A stretch of DNA of 53,406 nt from Paenibacillus terrigena DSM 21567 (GCF_000374845.1 NZ_KB895435.1:1-53406); one strand, 5' to 3'. Numbered from the stretch's first letter, positions 43,301 to 51,468 are shown. Notes: a model not told the origin generated them from the sequence alone. Translations and numbers: made by a program.

Positions 43301-46300
43301 GACGCTGCAGCCTCGGTTGAAGAACAGCAAAGGAACAATAGAAGTAAATGGTACGAAGGTGAACAGCGGCCAATTGATTACAGCCAAAGTTCCACTGGGC
43401 AACAGCAAGATCGTATTCGTTACGAAAGCGGTTGACGGAATCACGTCAAAAACGTATACCGTTACGGTGAAACGCAACAAGAACGTTGCGCTTGAAGCGA
43501 AAGCCGCTCGTGCGACTTTTACGGAACACGGTACGAATTGGAATATTGATACGAATGATTACACGGAGGGTGCGAATTTACCGTCTGCGATGATTGATGG
43601 CAAAGTCGAAACGTATTTCCAAAGCGCGAGAATAGAAGAGTTAAACCCAAAAGGTGAATTTAATCCGGCTCATAAGATTTTGCTGGAATGGGATGAGAAT
43701 AATCTTCAGGACTTCAATAAACTTGTACTCGTTGTCAACAAAGCACAGCGGCAAGGATTAACGGTTCTGGACATTACGACAACCGAGGACGGAGAAACTT
43801 GGGATGAGTTAAATTCGAGCAAATTAACTTGGCAGACCGATAGCGAGGATGAGTACGAACGTATTACGATTGATTTGGCTGATTATAAAGCGTTCTATGG
43901 GCCTGATTACAAAGGTATAAGAGGCATTTATATACTGCTGTGGAAAGCCAATTTGAATGAAGACAAACGTTATGCCATATCCGAGATGGAACTCTACAAT
44001 GATAAGGATGCGACGGAACCAGTAGAATTGTCGGTATCTGATATTCCGGCAATTGGGGTGAAGGTGAACCCGCCGTCTGCCGAACTCCTTATTCACGGAA
44101 CGACGAAGCTGACCGCTGTGTTTGAACCGGTAAATGCGACCAACAATTCCGTTCAGTGGAGCAGCAGTGACGAGCGTGTTGCAACCGTTAACGGAATCGG
44201 CATGGTTACCGCCATTAGCGTGGGAACGGCGATCATAACGGCAACAGCAGGGGAAGGCGGCATTCTTACTTCTTCAAGTACGATTAAGGTGACGAGTCCA
44301 GACAGTGATGCGTCGTTGTCAGCGCTGCTGGTGAACGACGGTAGTACGAATATTGATTTTAATAGCAGTAAAACCGAGTATACGATTAACATCGCTCAGG
44401 GCGCGGACACCCTAACATTGAAACCTACGATGAGTAAAGCTGACAGTACGATGAAGATCAACGACATTGCAGTTACTGCAAGTCAATGGGTTACGGCCAA
44501 GGTACCGATGGGTAACAGCAAAATCCATATCGTCGTTACTGCTAAAGACGGAGTAACAATCAAGACGTACACCATTACGGTGAAACGCAATAAGAATATT
44601 GCACTTGAAGCGACGGTGGTCAATGCAACATACAACAATCATGGACGTGATTGGAGTGCCACCGATTACGACAACAAGAGCGAGCATTCACCGCTTAAGA
44701 TGATCGATGGTGACGATAATACGTATTTCCAAAGTGCAAGCATGCCAATATTAAACGGAAAAGGTGAATTTGATCCTCCGCATCGGCTTATGTTGCAGTG
44801 GAATAGTGATAATCTCAAAGATTTCAATAAACTAACTTTGGTCGTTAATAAAGCACAACATCAAGGATTGAAGGTGCTGGATATTTCGACGACAGAAGAT
44901 GGGGAGGAATGGCAAGAGACCAAATCTAGCGTCTACCTAACGTGGGAAACGGACAGCCCGGATACTTATGAACGGGTAACGATCGATTTGCCTGATTACA
45001 AGGAAATTTACGAGCACGAAGGACATGAATATAACGGATTAAAAGGTATTTATATATCTCTTTGGGCTGCGAACTTGGATGATACAGACCGCTACGCCAT
45101 CTCCGAATTTGAACTGTACAATGAGAAGGATGCGACAGAACCGATAGTATTGACGGTAAACAATACTGTGGCAACTGGTGTAACGGTGAACCCGCCATCA
45201 GCAGAACTTCTTATTCATGCAACGGTGAAGCTGAAAGCGGTATTTACACCAGCAGATGCGGTCAATACTCCGGTTCAATGGAGTAGCAGTGACGAGCGTG
45301 TTGCTACCGTCGATGGGAATGGAAATGTTACTGCGATTGGTGTAGGAACGGCCATCATCACGGTAACGGCGGGGGAAGGCAATCATCTTACCGCGTCAAG
45401 TACAATTACGGTAAAGCCTGATCCAGTAAAGCCAGATCCAGAAAATCCGTATCCATACTACTCTCCGGTAACGCCACCTACAGTGATTGTAGAAAAAGGC
45501 TCAATCAACTTGGTTGTGACGAAGGTAGATGCAGCAACTGGTGAAGCGAAAGCAGCCGTTGTCATTACGGACTGGAATAAGGCAGTTGAAACGGCTTCAA
45601 CAGATTCAGCTGGCGTCAAAGTCATCAAAATTGACGTTCGGAAAGCAGATGGTGCAAAATCCTATGTCATCGAGCTTCCGAAAGAGGCAATTGCCTCGAA
45701 TGATGTCAAGACGAGGATTGAGCTTTCCACAGAATTCGGAACAATTAGTGCTCCAGCTACTATGCTGAATTCCATGGATTTGACGGGTGTGAATAGCATT
45801 GCGCTGTCTATAGCTGCTGGGGATATATCATCATTGGATCCTGCTGTGAAGACGCAAATCGGTAATCATCCAGTTATCGAGCTTAGCGTCAAAATCGATG
45901 GGAAAACGGTTGCTTGGAGCAATCCGAAAGCTCCGGTGAAAGTATCGATCGCTTATAAGCCTACGGCGGAAGAATTAGCCGATCCAGAGCATATTGTTGT
46001 ATGGTACATCGACAGCACAGGTAAAGCCGTGTCGGTACCTAGTGGCAAATATGATCCGGTAACAGGTATGGTTACGTTTATGACGAACCACTTCAGTAAA
46101 TATGCGGTAGTTTTCGTCCACAAAACATTCAATGACATCGGTGGCTTATCATGGGCGAAAAAACAAATTGAAGTAATGGCATCCAAAGGAATCATCAACG
46201 GAACATCAGAAAACGCATTTGCCCCGAAAGAAACGATAACGAGAGCTGATTTTGTTGCGCTTCTCGTGCGGGCGCTTGAGCTGAAGGCTGATGGTATCGA

Positions 46301-46670
46301 GACGAACTTCTCCGATATTCCTGCTTCCGCCTATTATTATAAGGAAGTAGCAATTGCCAAGAAGCTAGGAATCGCTACCGGCACGGGAGATGGCAAATTC
46401 AACCCGTTGCAGCCGATATCCAGGCAAGATGCGCTTGTACTGCTTCATAAGGCGATGAAGGTCGCTGTCAAACCGATCGTTGACGGATCTGCTTCTGATC
46501 TGAATCGTTTTGTCGATAAAGGAGAAATTGCTTCATACGCACTAGGTCGTATAGCTGCACTTGTCCATAGTGGCATTGTTAAAGGAGACGGCGTCTCTGT
46601 TCATCCAATAGCTACTTTGACTAGAGCTGAAGGGGCAGTCATGCTGTACGATATGTACAATAAAGAATAA
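40326..46670 (+). CDS. Giant multidomain S-layer-anchored surface protein, 2114 aa
   Basis: Signal peptide (cleavage likely after VLA, about residue 31). Then: a LamG/concanavalin-like domain (about 40-236), a DUF5011-type Ig domain (about 241-316), a TIM-barrel glycoside-hydrolase-like region (about 319-770, with FGDEETYSED and EPDLLTFDDYTF as possible acid sites), two Big_2 domains (785-951), then two copies of the module cadherin-like sandwich / discoidin-like / Big_2 (957-1325 and 1327-1697), a Pro-rich linker, a beta domain (1722-1928) and three SLH repeats (1933-2114) for cell-wall binding. It probably binds and attacks an environmental polysaccharide. GAGGAGG precedes ATG 40326; a LacI-type palindrome overlaps the leader. 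Confidence 0.9.
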   Translation: MLCLRNKKWISMMTVISLLLCLVVPNGVVLADEANTAPADLGLVGEWKFESMVGGVTPDTFRNNDIVVSKAAQGSGKFGKGLLLNGYDSYATIPNHNLINTGSDFSLSMLVNFDSTYTNRNVVLVQQQGGSNTTLLKRRPDGRMESSLGGVATIGATPIEPKKWYHVALVRESGTVKLYVNGALDMTTDNTQMDSNTGEIRLGADTFPDSSNAWPGYIDEVQVYDRALTDKQMQQAPGLVWPAITLSGSADMTLSTNEAYVEAGATATDAVDGDLTASIQTTGNVDTSKGGIYTIKYTVSSSRGDSATKVRTVKVVPPKTLSRASRILIDRGLQMQTWMPTEEMGRPFATPEEWKGSNFTTATYYEWPLYNKSFHKALPDTQWALVKGLDGGPKDGGPKDADKNGFLTPDQAANLNNLITLCFGDEETYSEDVLKTFTDWFKLSHQLYPNVLAHSNQQSRQWQRDSFETYIKTAEPDLLTFDDYTFSMGGTDKNLFTTVLNNINDQRTIALGGYDRTGQSPIAFGQYLLGFKTGKEPADVGPYIITESQVYGIPFATLTLGGKWLSMFRWEYDSRYFLFFDKDRKPTPQYYQYAEMARQIKNLGPHLVRLNSTDVFTVPGQYKDASGAVVNNKTPKETPVLNKFNRLTHPYLRNMTVKNNGTENNGLNGDALIGFFDPLPDTQSFFGSTDREYFMVMNGLTTGNGLLPDQQHGSGAETKQTITVELNLAKYTPDAIKRVSRETGKLEAVSLKSLGGNRYQLNVTLNGGVADLFQLDKTKVNSSYVALESASLPSKLELNPGETSALSPVVSPASATEKGVEWSSSNESIARVDANGNITAVAGGKAFITATTVDGNKMARIEVTVSSMAIPVTGITVSPADVTLYSEDSVKLTASIIPDYATNKAYVWSSSDETIASVDQTGNVTAVAPGKATITATTVDGSFTGTSSITVLDASSEASMSELIVNGGSADLSFNSNKLDYTFTLNASVDTMTLQPRLKNSKGTIEVNGTKVNSGQLITAKVPLGNSKIVFVTKAVDGITSKTYTVTVKRNKNVALEAKAARATFTEHGTNWNIDTNDYTEGANLPSAMIDGKVETYFQSARIEELNPKGEFNPAHKILLEWDENNLQDFNKLVLVVNKAQRQGLTVLDITTTEDGETWDELNSSKLTWQTDSEDEYERITIDLADYKAFYGPDYKGIRGIYILLWKANLNEDKRYAISEMELYNDKDATEPVELSVSDIPAIGVKVNPPSAELLIHGTTKLTAVFEPVNATNNSVQWSSSDERVATVNGIGMVTAISVGTAIITATAGEGGILTSSSTIKVTSPDSDASLSALLVNDGSTNIDFNSSKTEYTINIAQGADTLTLKPTMSKADSTMKINDIAVTASQWVTAKVPMGNSKIHIVVTAKDGVTIKTYTITVKRNKNIALEATVVNATYNNHGRDWSATDYDNKSEHSPLKMIDGDDNTYFQSASMPILNGKGEFDPPHRLMLQWNSDNLKDFNKLTLVVNKAQHQGLKVLDISTTEDGEEWQETKSSVYLTWETDSPDTYERVTIDLPDYKEIYEHEGHEYNGLKGIYISLWAANLDDTDRYAISEFELYNEKDATEPIVLTVNNTVATGVTVNPPSAELLIHATVKLKAVFTPADAVNTPVQWSSSDERVATVDGNGNVTAIGVGTAIITVTAGEGNHLTASSTITVKPDPVKPDPENPYPYYSPVTPPTVIVEKGSINLVVTKVDAATGEAKAAVVITDWNKAVETASTDSAGVKVIKIDVRKADGAKSYVIELPKEAIASNDVKTRIELSTEFGTISAPATMLNSMDLTGVNSIALSIAAGDISSLDPAVKTQIGNHPVIELSVKIDGKTVAWSNPKAPVKVSIAYKPTAEELADPEHIVVWYIDSTGKAVSVPSGKYDPVTGMVTFMTNHFSKYAVVFVHKTFNDIGGLSWAKKQIEVMASKGIINGTSENAFAPKETITRADFVALLVRALELKADGIETNFSDIPASAYYYKEVAIAKKLGIATGTGDGKFNPLQPISRQDALVLLHKAMKVAVKPIVDGSASDLNRFVDKGEIASYALGRIAALVHSGIVKGDGVSVHPIATLTRAEGAVMLYDMYNKE

Positions 46671-46684
46671 TTTGCTTATCTAAT

Positions 46685-46731
46685 CAAGCTGTTCCTCAGT
46701 CATTTTGATGACTTAGGGGCAGCTTTTTTTG
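46685..46731 (+). terminator. Terminator after the S-layer protein gene
   Basis: AAGCTGTTCCTCAGTCA pairs with TGACTTAGGGGCAGCTT, followed by TTTTTT. Confidence 0.85.
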
Positions 46732-46950
46732 TTGCCGGGATGTTGATGATCTAATGACTGAGCTAGCGTTTAAGAAGTTGAGAGTATCCTTTTAGGAAGG
46801 GGATAGTACGTAGAATTTGACTAAAAAAATGAATGGAAATACGATTTTGATTTCGTCTACTTTTCCATATCTACAGCTTTCTCATAAGACAATGAATAAG
46901 AAGCAATACTACTTGTATAATTTCGTATCTCAAGGAAAAAGGAGGTCCCC

Positions 46951-47058
46951 TTGGAAACCCAACTGTTCCCCATCAAGATTGCATTCATCGCCTTTCCCTT
47001 CATTGCCTTCTTACTAACACTGCCCTTTTTAATCTACAATTACAGGCGCTACGGTTAG
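46951..47058 (+). pseudogene. VanZ-like N-terminal fragment
   Basis: GGAGG lies 5 nt before TTG 46951. The 35-aa frame (LFPIKIAFIAFPFIAFLLT, then LPFLIYNYRRYG) looks like the first membrane helix of VanZ-family proteins, but it stops at TAG right after RRYG where full-length proteins continue for over 100 residues. The degenerate box A of element 6 begins 20 nt later, so the gene body may have been replaced by the cassette. Confidence 0.55.
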
Positions 47059-47077
47059 CGTCCATTAAGTCAAGGCT

Positions 47078-47168
47078 CTCGCCAAGGACACTATAGTTTA
47101 ATAAATAACTAAATCGCGGCAGCTGGCAATAGATCGGCAGCCGCGTTTCGCTAACGGGTAGTTTAGCG
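47078..47168 (+). repeat. Structured element 6: degenerate A, hairpin, perfect B
   Basis: Box A 47078-47102 keeps GGACACTATAGTTTAA. Hairpin CGCGGC (47115-47120) / GCCGCG (47140-47145). Box B 47149-47168 is a perfect dyad, CGCTAA and TTAGCG around CGGGTAGT. The DUF2441 gene starts 65 nt later. Confidence 0.75.
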
Positions 47169-47232
47169 TAGTAGTTGGGCTGGTTTCGATATGGTAAAAT
47201 AAGTTAATATCTATAGAAATGTGGGAGAAGCC

Positions 47233-47827
47233 ATGGTAGATAACGAATTGTATGTATATCACATTGTTACTAAGAAAAAAATGTCTCTGGGACAGGTGAT
47301 ATACTTTGATGACAACCAAAAAAAATACCCTGTATCACTTCTTTTTTGAGAAGGAACGTTTGAATTCCAAAGGCGAAGACTTTATTCAGATTCTATACAA
47401 TCATTACACAGATGAAGGTTTGAAGATGAACAAAGAAAATGCCGAAGTAGCGATTAGTTATATAGGGCAGACAATTAGAGCTATTAGAGAAGTTATAGTT
47501 GAAATGGTAAGACTACAAGACTATCCTGAATACCCTTCAAGATTGTCCTGTTTATACGCTGCTAAAAGCTATGAAGACGCATTGAAATGGAAAGATATAT
47601 TTGAATCATACAATCGAATAGTTTTACAACTTGTTAAACTGAGGGTTGTAGGGAGTTTCTTTGAGGGCGATGGAAACCTTTTACCGAAAGAAGATGGGGT
47701 TCCCTTCTTCTTAAAAATCGAACAGGCTAGGGCATATTGGAAGGGAAATGTTAAAAATGAACTTCCTGAGCTTTTGATTAATGGAGAAATTGAGGTAGTT
47801 GAAATTCTTGAAGATTTCTCCGTTTAA
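47233..47827 (+). pseudogene. DUF2441 protein gene with a one-base frameshift in an A-run
   Basis: ATG 47233 opens [25 protein letters not shown], the N-terminus of DUF2441 proteins, and breaks at an eight-A run (47318-47325). With seven As the frame would continue into [20 protein letters not shown] and the rest, open to 47827. Function of the family unknown. Causes could be a sequencing error, decay, or slippage-controlled expression. The gene lies between element 6 (box B) and element 7 (box A, 48 nt after the stop) in the usual cassette orientation. Confidence 0.75.
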
Positions 47828-47874
47828 TTTACAAGCGTTGCTGATAGTTGACCAAGAATGTAAGAGTAAAATCA

Positions 47875-47945
47875 TTAAGCTAACGGGACACGATAGTGTA
47901 ATAATCGCCTCATGTGCGGCAGTAGCAATAACGGCTGAGACGACT
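47875..47945 (+). repeat. Structured element 7: box A with weak hairpin
   Basis: Box A 47875-47901 has an ideal core CTAACGGGACACGATAG but a diverged right arm (TGTAA). The next 40 nt can pair weakly (CGCCTCA with TGAGACG). No box B follows directly; the next box B (48516) lies beyond the minus-strand NIPSNAP gene. Confidence 0.65.
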
Positions 47946-48028
47946 CCCTAAATCAAATACGGAGCCCGTCGGCTAGGCTGTAAGCTCCATTCCTGTATTA
48001 TCCCGTTGAGGGGCAAGTGCCAAACGCG

Positions 48029-48346
48029 CTATCGTATAAAAAAATCGGCCCGATTCATAAATATTTCCTCAAGCTTCTCCACTATGGGCCCGCTTTCCTC
48101 GGATTTGCGTTTCACCTCGAGCCATTCCGGGTCTTGTCGAAACGCACCCCACAGCCGTTGCCGTTCCTCCATATCCTTATATTCCATCACGTAATACAAC
48201 TTCGGAAGCCCCGTCTGATCGATCCAGAAATCGTACACCTTTATTTCCAACCGCTCGAAAATACTAAGTGTATGCTGGCTGAAACGTTGCTGAATCGCTT
48301 CCATTCTCCCCTCATGCATGGTATAAATGCGCAACTCGTAAAGCAT
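48029..48346 (-). CDS. NIPSNAP family protein
   Basis: Small ferredoxin-like dimeric alpha/beta-barrel protein: LYELRIYTMHEGRMEAIQQRF (residues 2-22) and YVMEYKDMEERQRLWGAFRQDPEWLEV match NIPSNAP. Substrate unknown. ATG 48346 has GAGGG upstream; ATG 48352 is an alternative. It is the only minus-strand gene lying between a box A (47875) and a box B (48516), against the usual orientation, so it probably belongs to later inserted sequence. Confidence 0.8.
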   Translation of the reverse strand: MLYELRIYTMHEGRMEAIQQRFSQHTLSIFERLEIKVYDFWIDQTGLPKLYYVMEYKDMEERQRLWGAFRQDPEWLEVKRKSEESGPIVEKLEEIFMNRADFFIR

Positions 48347-48440
48347 GCCCATTCCCTCGCTTTCTGTAAATCGTAGAGTTTTTTCGTTGATCGTTGCCTA
48401 CTCTCAGTTATTTTACCAGTAATCTTCGACCCTGGGTATA

Positions 48441-48539
48441 ACTTCCTCCTTCTCTGATTCCAGATTTAAAAAAAATTGCCGAAAGGAAGGAGTTTTAATT
48501 AGCTCAGCTCTTCGCTCAACTAACGGGCAGTTTAGTTGA
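48441..48539 (+). repeat. Structured element 8: hairpin plus perfect box B
   Basis: Imperfect stem ACTTCCTCCTTCTC (48441-48454) / GAAAGGAAGGAGT (48481-48493), then TTTAATT. Box B 48516-48539 is a perfect dyad with arms TCAACTAA and TTAGTTGA around CGGGCAGT. No box A is recognisable upstream. Confidence 0.7.
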
Positions 48540-48550
48540 AGATCATACTC

Positions 48551-48582
48551 GGTGAACCGTACCCTAAATAAGGGCAAGTTTT
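48551..48582 (+). repeat. Post-B leader repeat, copy 1
   Basis: GGTGAACCGTACC (48551-48563), a short spacer with TAA, then CAAGTTTTTT. The same arrangement recurs at 50026-50053. It lies 11 nt after box B of element 8. No gene follows: 48583-48851 has no ORF with a ribosome binding site. Confidence 0.55.
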
Positions 48583-48851
48583 TTTAATTGAATTGCTTGG
48601 TTTAGATGGGTTTTGTTATCTTTGGGCTTATCGTGGAGAGAAAAGTGTCAAATCTGTCAGTGCTGTCAGCTCGGTGGAACAGACGCAACTGATACAATTT
48701 TCGGTTTTCTCGTCACAGAACATGTGAAACAAACCCCAAGTGTCATATTGGTATATAAGCACTCCTAGTATAGCTTAATGGAGTCGTCACGTATGTCATA
48801 CTGGATATAATCCCACACGTGGATATATACCAAAAATTGCTTGAAGCGGTT

Positions 48852-48887
48852 TTAAGCTAACGTGAAGTTTAATGCAGATTAGTTGCA
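48852..48887 (+). repeat. Collapsed A/B remnant
   Basis: TTAAGCTAACG is the left arm of a box A and GCAGATTAGTTGCAA the right part of a box B, with only about 10 nt between. The central hairpin and inner arms are gone, as expected after deletion across a folded unit. Confidence 0.45.
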
Positions 48888-48895
48888 AAAATCAA

Positions 48896-48929
48896 GAAGA
48901 TCGCCACACCATATCGGGCAGCGATCTTC
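48896..48929. terminator. Terminator for the VOC gene
   Basis: GAAGATCGC (48896-48904) / GCGATCTTC (48921-48929); on the minus strand it is followed by TTGATTTTTGC. Confidence 0.7.
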
Positions 48930-48976
48930 CAACGTTTTACTTGCAACAAACTAATCAAGATGTAATGCAACATTAC

Positions 48977-49873
48977 TTATGAGTTATTACTACTTCTCAT
49001 TCCTCCAAGAATAATGCTATACCCATCTGGATCTAAAATTTGAGCATTTACAAAGTCCCAGCCACCCCCTGAACTTTCAATTGGTTCCATTCCAATCGTG
49101 CCGCCTTTTCCTCGTACCTCATCAACGATAAGAGCCACATCTTCCCATGGCGTATGAACGAAAGTATCCCAGGGTTCATCCGGACCTTCCCACGTATCGG
49201 GAATACCTATAATTTTTGCGGAGAGGGCATTGGGTCGTACATCATGCGGTGATACTGCCTGCTGTAAAATCACTTCCATTTCGCCGCGTCTTGCGTACCC
49301 CCAGTTGTTCACCTCATCGCATCCTAATACGTTGCTGTACCATTCCATTGACTTCTTCAAATCGGAGACAAGGCGTACTTGATACGTCTTTTTAAATATA
49401 AATTGTTTATCGTGATTAATTTGTTCTTCTGTCTGAGGACGCCTCGCGCTTAAAACCAAGTTGTATCCGTCCAGGTCAGACAAATGAGCTTTCTTGTAAG
49501 TATGACCTCCATGCGAGTGCTCAAAAGGTTCAATCGCAATGTTACCACCGTTGCTGCGAACTTCCTCGACAATGTAATCTAGATTTTCCCACTCCACGTA
49601 AATCAACGAATCCCAACCATAATCCGGGCCATCCCATTCTGTAGGGTAATCGGTGTGCTTCTTCGGCACAGAGTTTGGACGAATATCCTCCGGTGAAGCA
49701 GCCTGTAATAAAATCATTCCCATGCCTTCCCTTGTTGCATGGCCATATCCGCTAATGTCGTTACATTTCAACACATCGCGAAACCATTCCTGAGACTTTT
49801 TAACATCAGATACTAGACGTACTGGGAACGTTAATTCAAATTTCCCTTTTCTGGCCGCATCTTTAAAATCCAA
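48977..49873 (-). CDS. VOC-superfamily protein with two glyoxalase-like domains, 298 aa
   Basis: Two homologous vicinal-oxygen-chelate domains (about residues 15-140 and 165-292), each with an RLVSDxKKSxEWxxxVLxC start, an ATREGMGMILLQ / ARRGEMEVILQQ strand and a final LSDLDGYNLVL / ILDPDGYSIIL strand. Such proteins include glyoxalases, dioxygenases and resistance proteins; the specific function is not evident. The start is TTG 49873, 9 nt after AAAGGAG. Confidence 0.85.
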   Translation of the reverse strand: MDFKDAARKGKFELTFPVRLVSDVKKSQEWFRDVLKCNDISGYGHATREGMGMILLQAASPEDIRPNSVPKKHTDYPTEWDGPDYGWDSLIYVEWENLDYIVEEVRSNGGNIAIEPFEHSHGGHTYKKAHLSDLDGYNLVLSARRPQTEEQINHDKQFIFKKTYQVRLVSDLKKSMEWYSNVLGCDEVNNWGYARRGEMEVILQQAVSPHDVRPNALSAKIIGIPDTWEGPDEPWDTFVHTPWEDVALIVDEVRGKGGTIGMEPIESSGGGWDFVNAQILDPDGYSIILGGMRSSNNS

Positions 49874-49935
49874 AATTCACAGCTCCTTTAGCTTGAATTT
49901 ATTACCATTGTACCTATTCGTTATATTTGTATAAT

Positions 49936-50024
49936 TTCCTCTAGAACGATAGTTGAACAAGCGAGATCAAAGAAATGGTCATCCTGCACAAGGATGGCCC
50001 TAAAAATTGCCGTTACAGACAGCG
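49936..50024 (+). repeat. Structured element 9: degenerate A, hairpin, degenerate B
   Basis: Box A (49936-49960) has lost its GGG-spacer but keeps the right part ACGATAGTTGAACAA. Hairpin GGTCATCCT (49977-49985) / AGGATGGCC (49991-49999). A box B trace follows (CGTTACAGACAGCG, about 50011-50024). The GyrI-like gene lies downstream. Confidence 0.5.
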
Positions 50025-50025
50025 T

Positions 50026-50053
50026 GGTGAACCGTACCACAAGTAACGCAAGT
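50026..50053 (+). repeat. Post-B leader repeat, copy 2
   Basis: GGTGAACCGTACC (50026-50038) is identical to the copy at 48551 and is again followed by a short TAA-containing spacer and CAAGTTTTTT. It stands right behind the box B trace of element 9. Confidence 0.55.
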
Positions 50054-50147
50054 TTTTTGGAGAATCAAATGTGCTTTAGCAGGGAAAATGTGGATATTAA
50101 TCGAAATGTTATTTTTATACGATTCAGAAACCGAAAGGAGAAACGAA

Positions 50148-50632
50148 ATGAGCGAACTAGGTGTTAAAGATAACACGTGTAGAGTGGTCAAAAGAGGATT
50201 CTTAGCAGTTGGAACAAGGCATGAAGCGAAGTATTCAGAATACCCAACCGTAATTCCGCAATCATTTGACTCTTTAATAAGTCGTATGGAGGAAATCCAA
50301 AATCGAACTGGTGAAAAATTGGCTCTATACGAACCAGGTAATATGCACCCGATAACCTTGGAGCCTACTATACAACCGCTCAAGTCACAGAGATTGGTTC
50401 TATTCCACAAGGAATGGTAAGCCAGACCACTCCTGTGTGCACTTATGCTGTCTATACGCACAAAGGTGAGATTTGGAAAATAGGTGATGCTTATGGTTCT
50501 CTTAACCGTTGGATTGATGAAAATGGCTACAAACATAGTAAAGGTTGGGTAGTGGAGTTGATGGACGAAAGATTTAATCCGACTTCACCTGAAAGTGAGC
50601 TAGAGATTTATACGCCAATCGAAGAGAAATAG
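50148..50632 (+). pseudogene. GyrI-like effector-binding domain protein, one-base frameshift
   Basis: ATG 50148 with AAAGGAG encodes CRVVKRGFLAVGTRHEAKYSEYP and continues to TGEKLALYEPG, then shifts near 50340. The next frame gives YAPDNLGAYYTTAQVTEIGS and CTYAVYTHKGEIWKIGDAYGSLNRWI, ending at 50632. Joined, this is one GyrI-like/AraC effector-binding domain, which binds small molecules or gyrase. One extra T at GGTAAT/TATGCA would restore it. It lies between elements 9 and 10. Confidence 0.75.
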
Positions 50633-50711
50633 TCGACGAAAGAGGAGTGACCCTGCAAACCATCGTTTGTGGGTCTTTCTACGTTCTGGCATGAATCAAT
50701 ACCTTTGTTTA

Positions 50712-50806
50712 TTCAACTAACGGGACACGTTTGTTGAATAGCCAGGGAGCAGATTACTGCGGTAGCTGCTCCCTGTTTTCATTGAAGTAACGGGTAGATT
50801 AGTCAA
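50712..50806 (+). repeat. Structured element 10: complete A-hairpin-B unit
   Basis: Box A 50712-50738 has 9-nt arms TTCAACTAA and TTTGTTGAA around CGGGACACG. A perfect 10-bp hairpin follows: CAGGGAGCAG (50743-50752) / CTGCTCCCTG (50766-50775) with TTTT. Box B 50782-50806 has core GTAACGGGTAGATTAG. The clearest copy in the window. Confidence 0.85.
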
Positions 50807-50840
50807 CCAAACGCTGAACTGTTTACTGGGAACATAAACA

Positions 50841-50874
50841 AGTCAAATACTATACTATATATAGTCATTTGACT
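50841..50874. promoter_or_regulatory. Operator-like palindrome upstream of the 135-aa gene
   Basis: AGTCAAAT (50841-50848) and ATTTGACT (50867-50874) flank CTATA/TATAG, giving a nearly perfect 34-nt dyad that also contains TATACT, a possible -10. It suggests the cassette gene has its own regulated promoter. Confidence 0.45.
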
Positions 50875-50900
50875 ATTTCATTGTATTGTGGAGGTAAATA

Positions 50901-51308
50901 ATGATTACTTATCAAACCGACCGCCAGATGATACCTCATCCCATTCTTCTGGAGGCTAAACAAATTGCTCCAAATCAAATTTCAATTAATTATGACCAGC
51001 CGACTGATTTAGCATCAGCAACGAATGTTTCTAATTACTGGATTAGGAGTAACATGGAGCGTCCCACTGGTATTGCAACCGTGGGAATGAGCGACGCACT
51101 TATGGCATCAAACGCAATACGTCCTGATATGGGAATGATTACACCTGCCGACAATTCGAATATGAGATTCAACATAACATTTAGGGTTAATGCTATGTCA
51201 GGTGTCATGTATACGGTACTCCCTTGTTTTGTTAATTTAGAGGGAATGACAGGTTATAGGGGTGAGAACTGGGGTCCCTTCAGCAGAAATATGTTCATCG
51301 GCATGTAA
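50901..51308 (+). CDS. Hypothetical protein, 135 aa
   Basis: A conserved-looking protein of unknown function. Without signal peptide or membrane segment, it contains several beta-type stretches (ISINYDQPTDLASATNVSNYWI, residues 28-49; MRFNITFRVNAMSGVMYTVLPCF, about 88-110), reminiscent of an Ig-like or FN3 fold. GGAGG lies 7 nt before the ATG. It is enclosed by element 10 upstream and a degenerate box A 38 nt after its stop. Confidence 0.7.
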   Translation: MITYQTDRQMIPHPILLEAKQIAPNQISINYDQPTDLASATNVSNYWIRSNMERPTGIATVGMSDALMASNAIRPDMGMITPADNSNMRFNITFRVNAMSGVMYTVLPCFVNLEGMTGYRGENWGPFSRNMFIGM

Positions 51309-51345
51309 ATCAAATTTTGAACTATCACTGCTGTAATAATTTTTT

Positions 51346-51375
51346 GTTACATTAACGGATACGATAGTTGACTAA
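51346..51375 (+). repeat. Structured element 11: degenerate box A
   Basis: CATTAACGGATACGATAG and GTTGACTAA match box A with one G lost in the GGG-spacer. No hairpin or box B follows. Confidence 0.55.
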
Positions 51376-51468
51376 TAAATAGATCACTGGTTATGCGGGT
51401 TATTTAATGCAGAAATCATGTGTAAAAAATGTGTATAGTGATATGAGCTTCTATTGTATTCAAACAAA

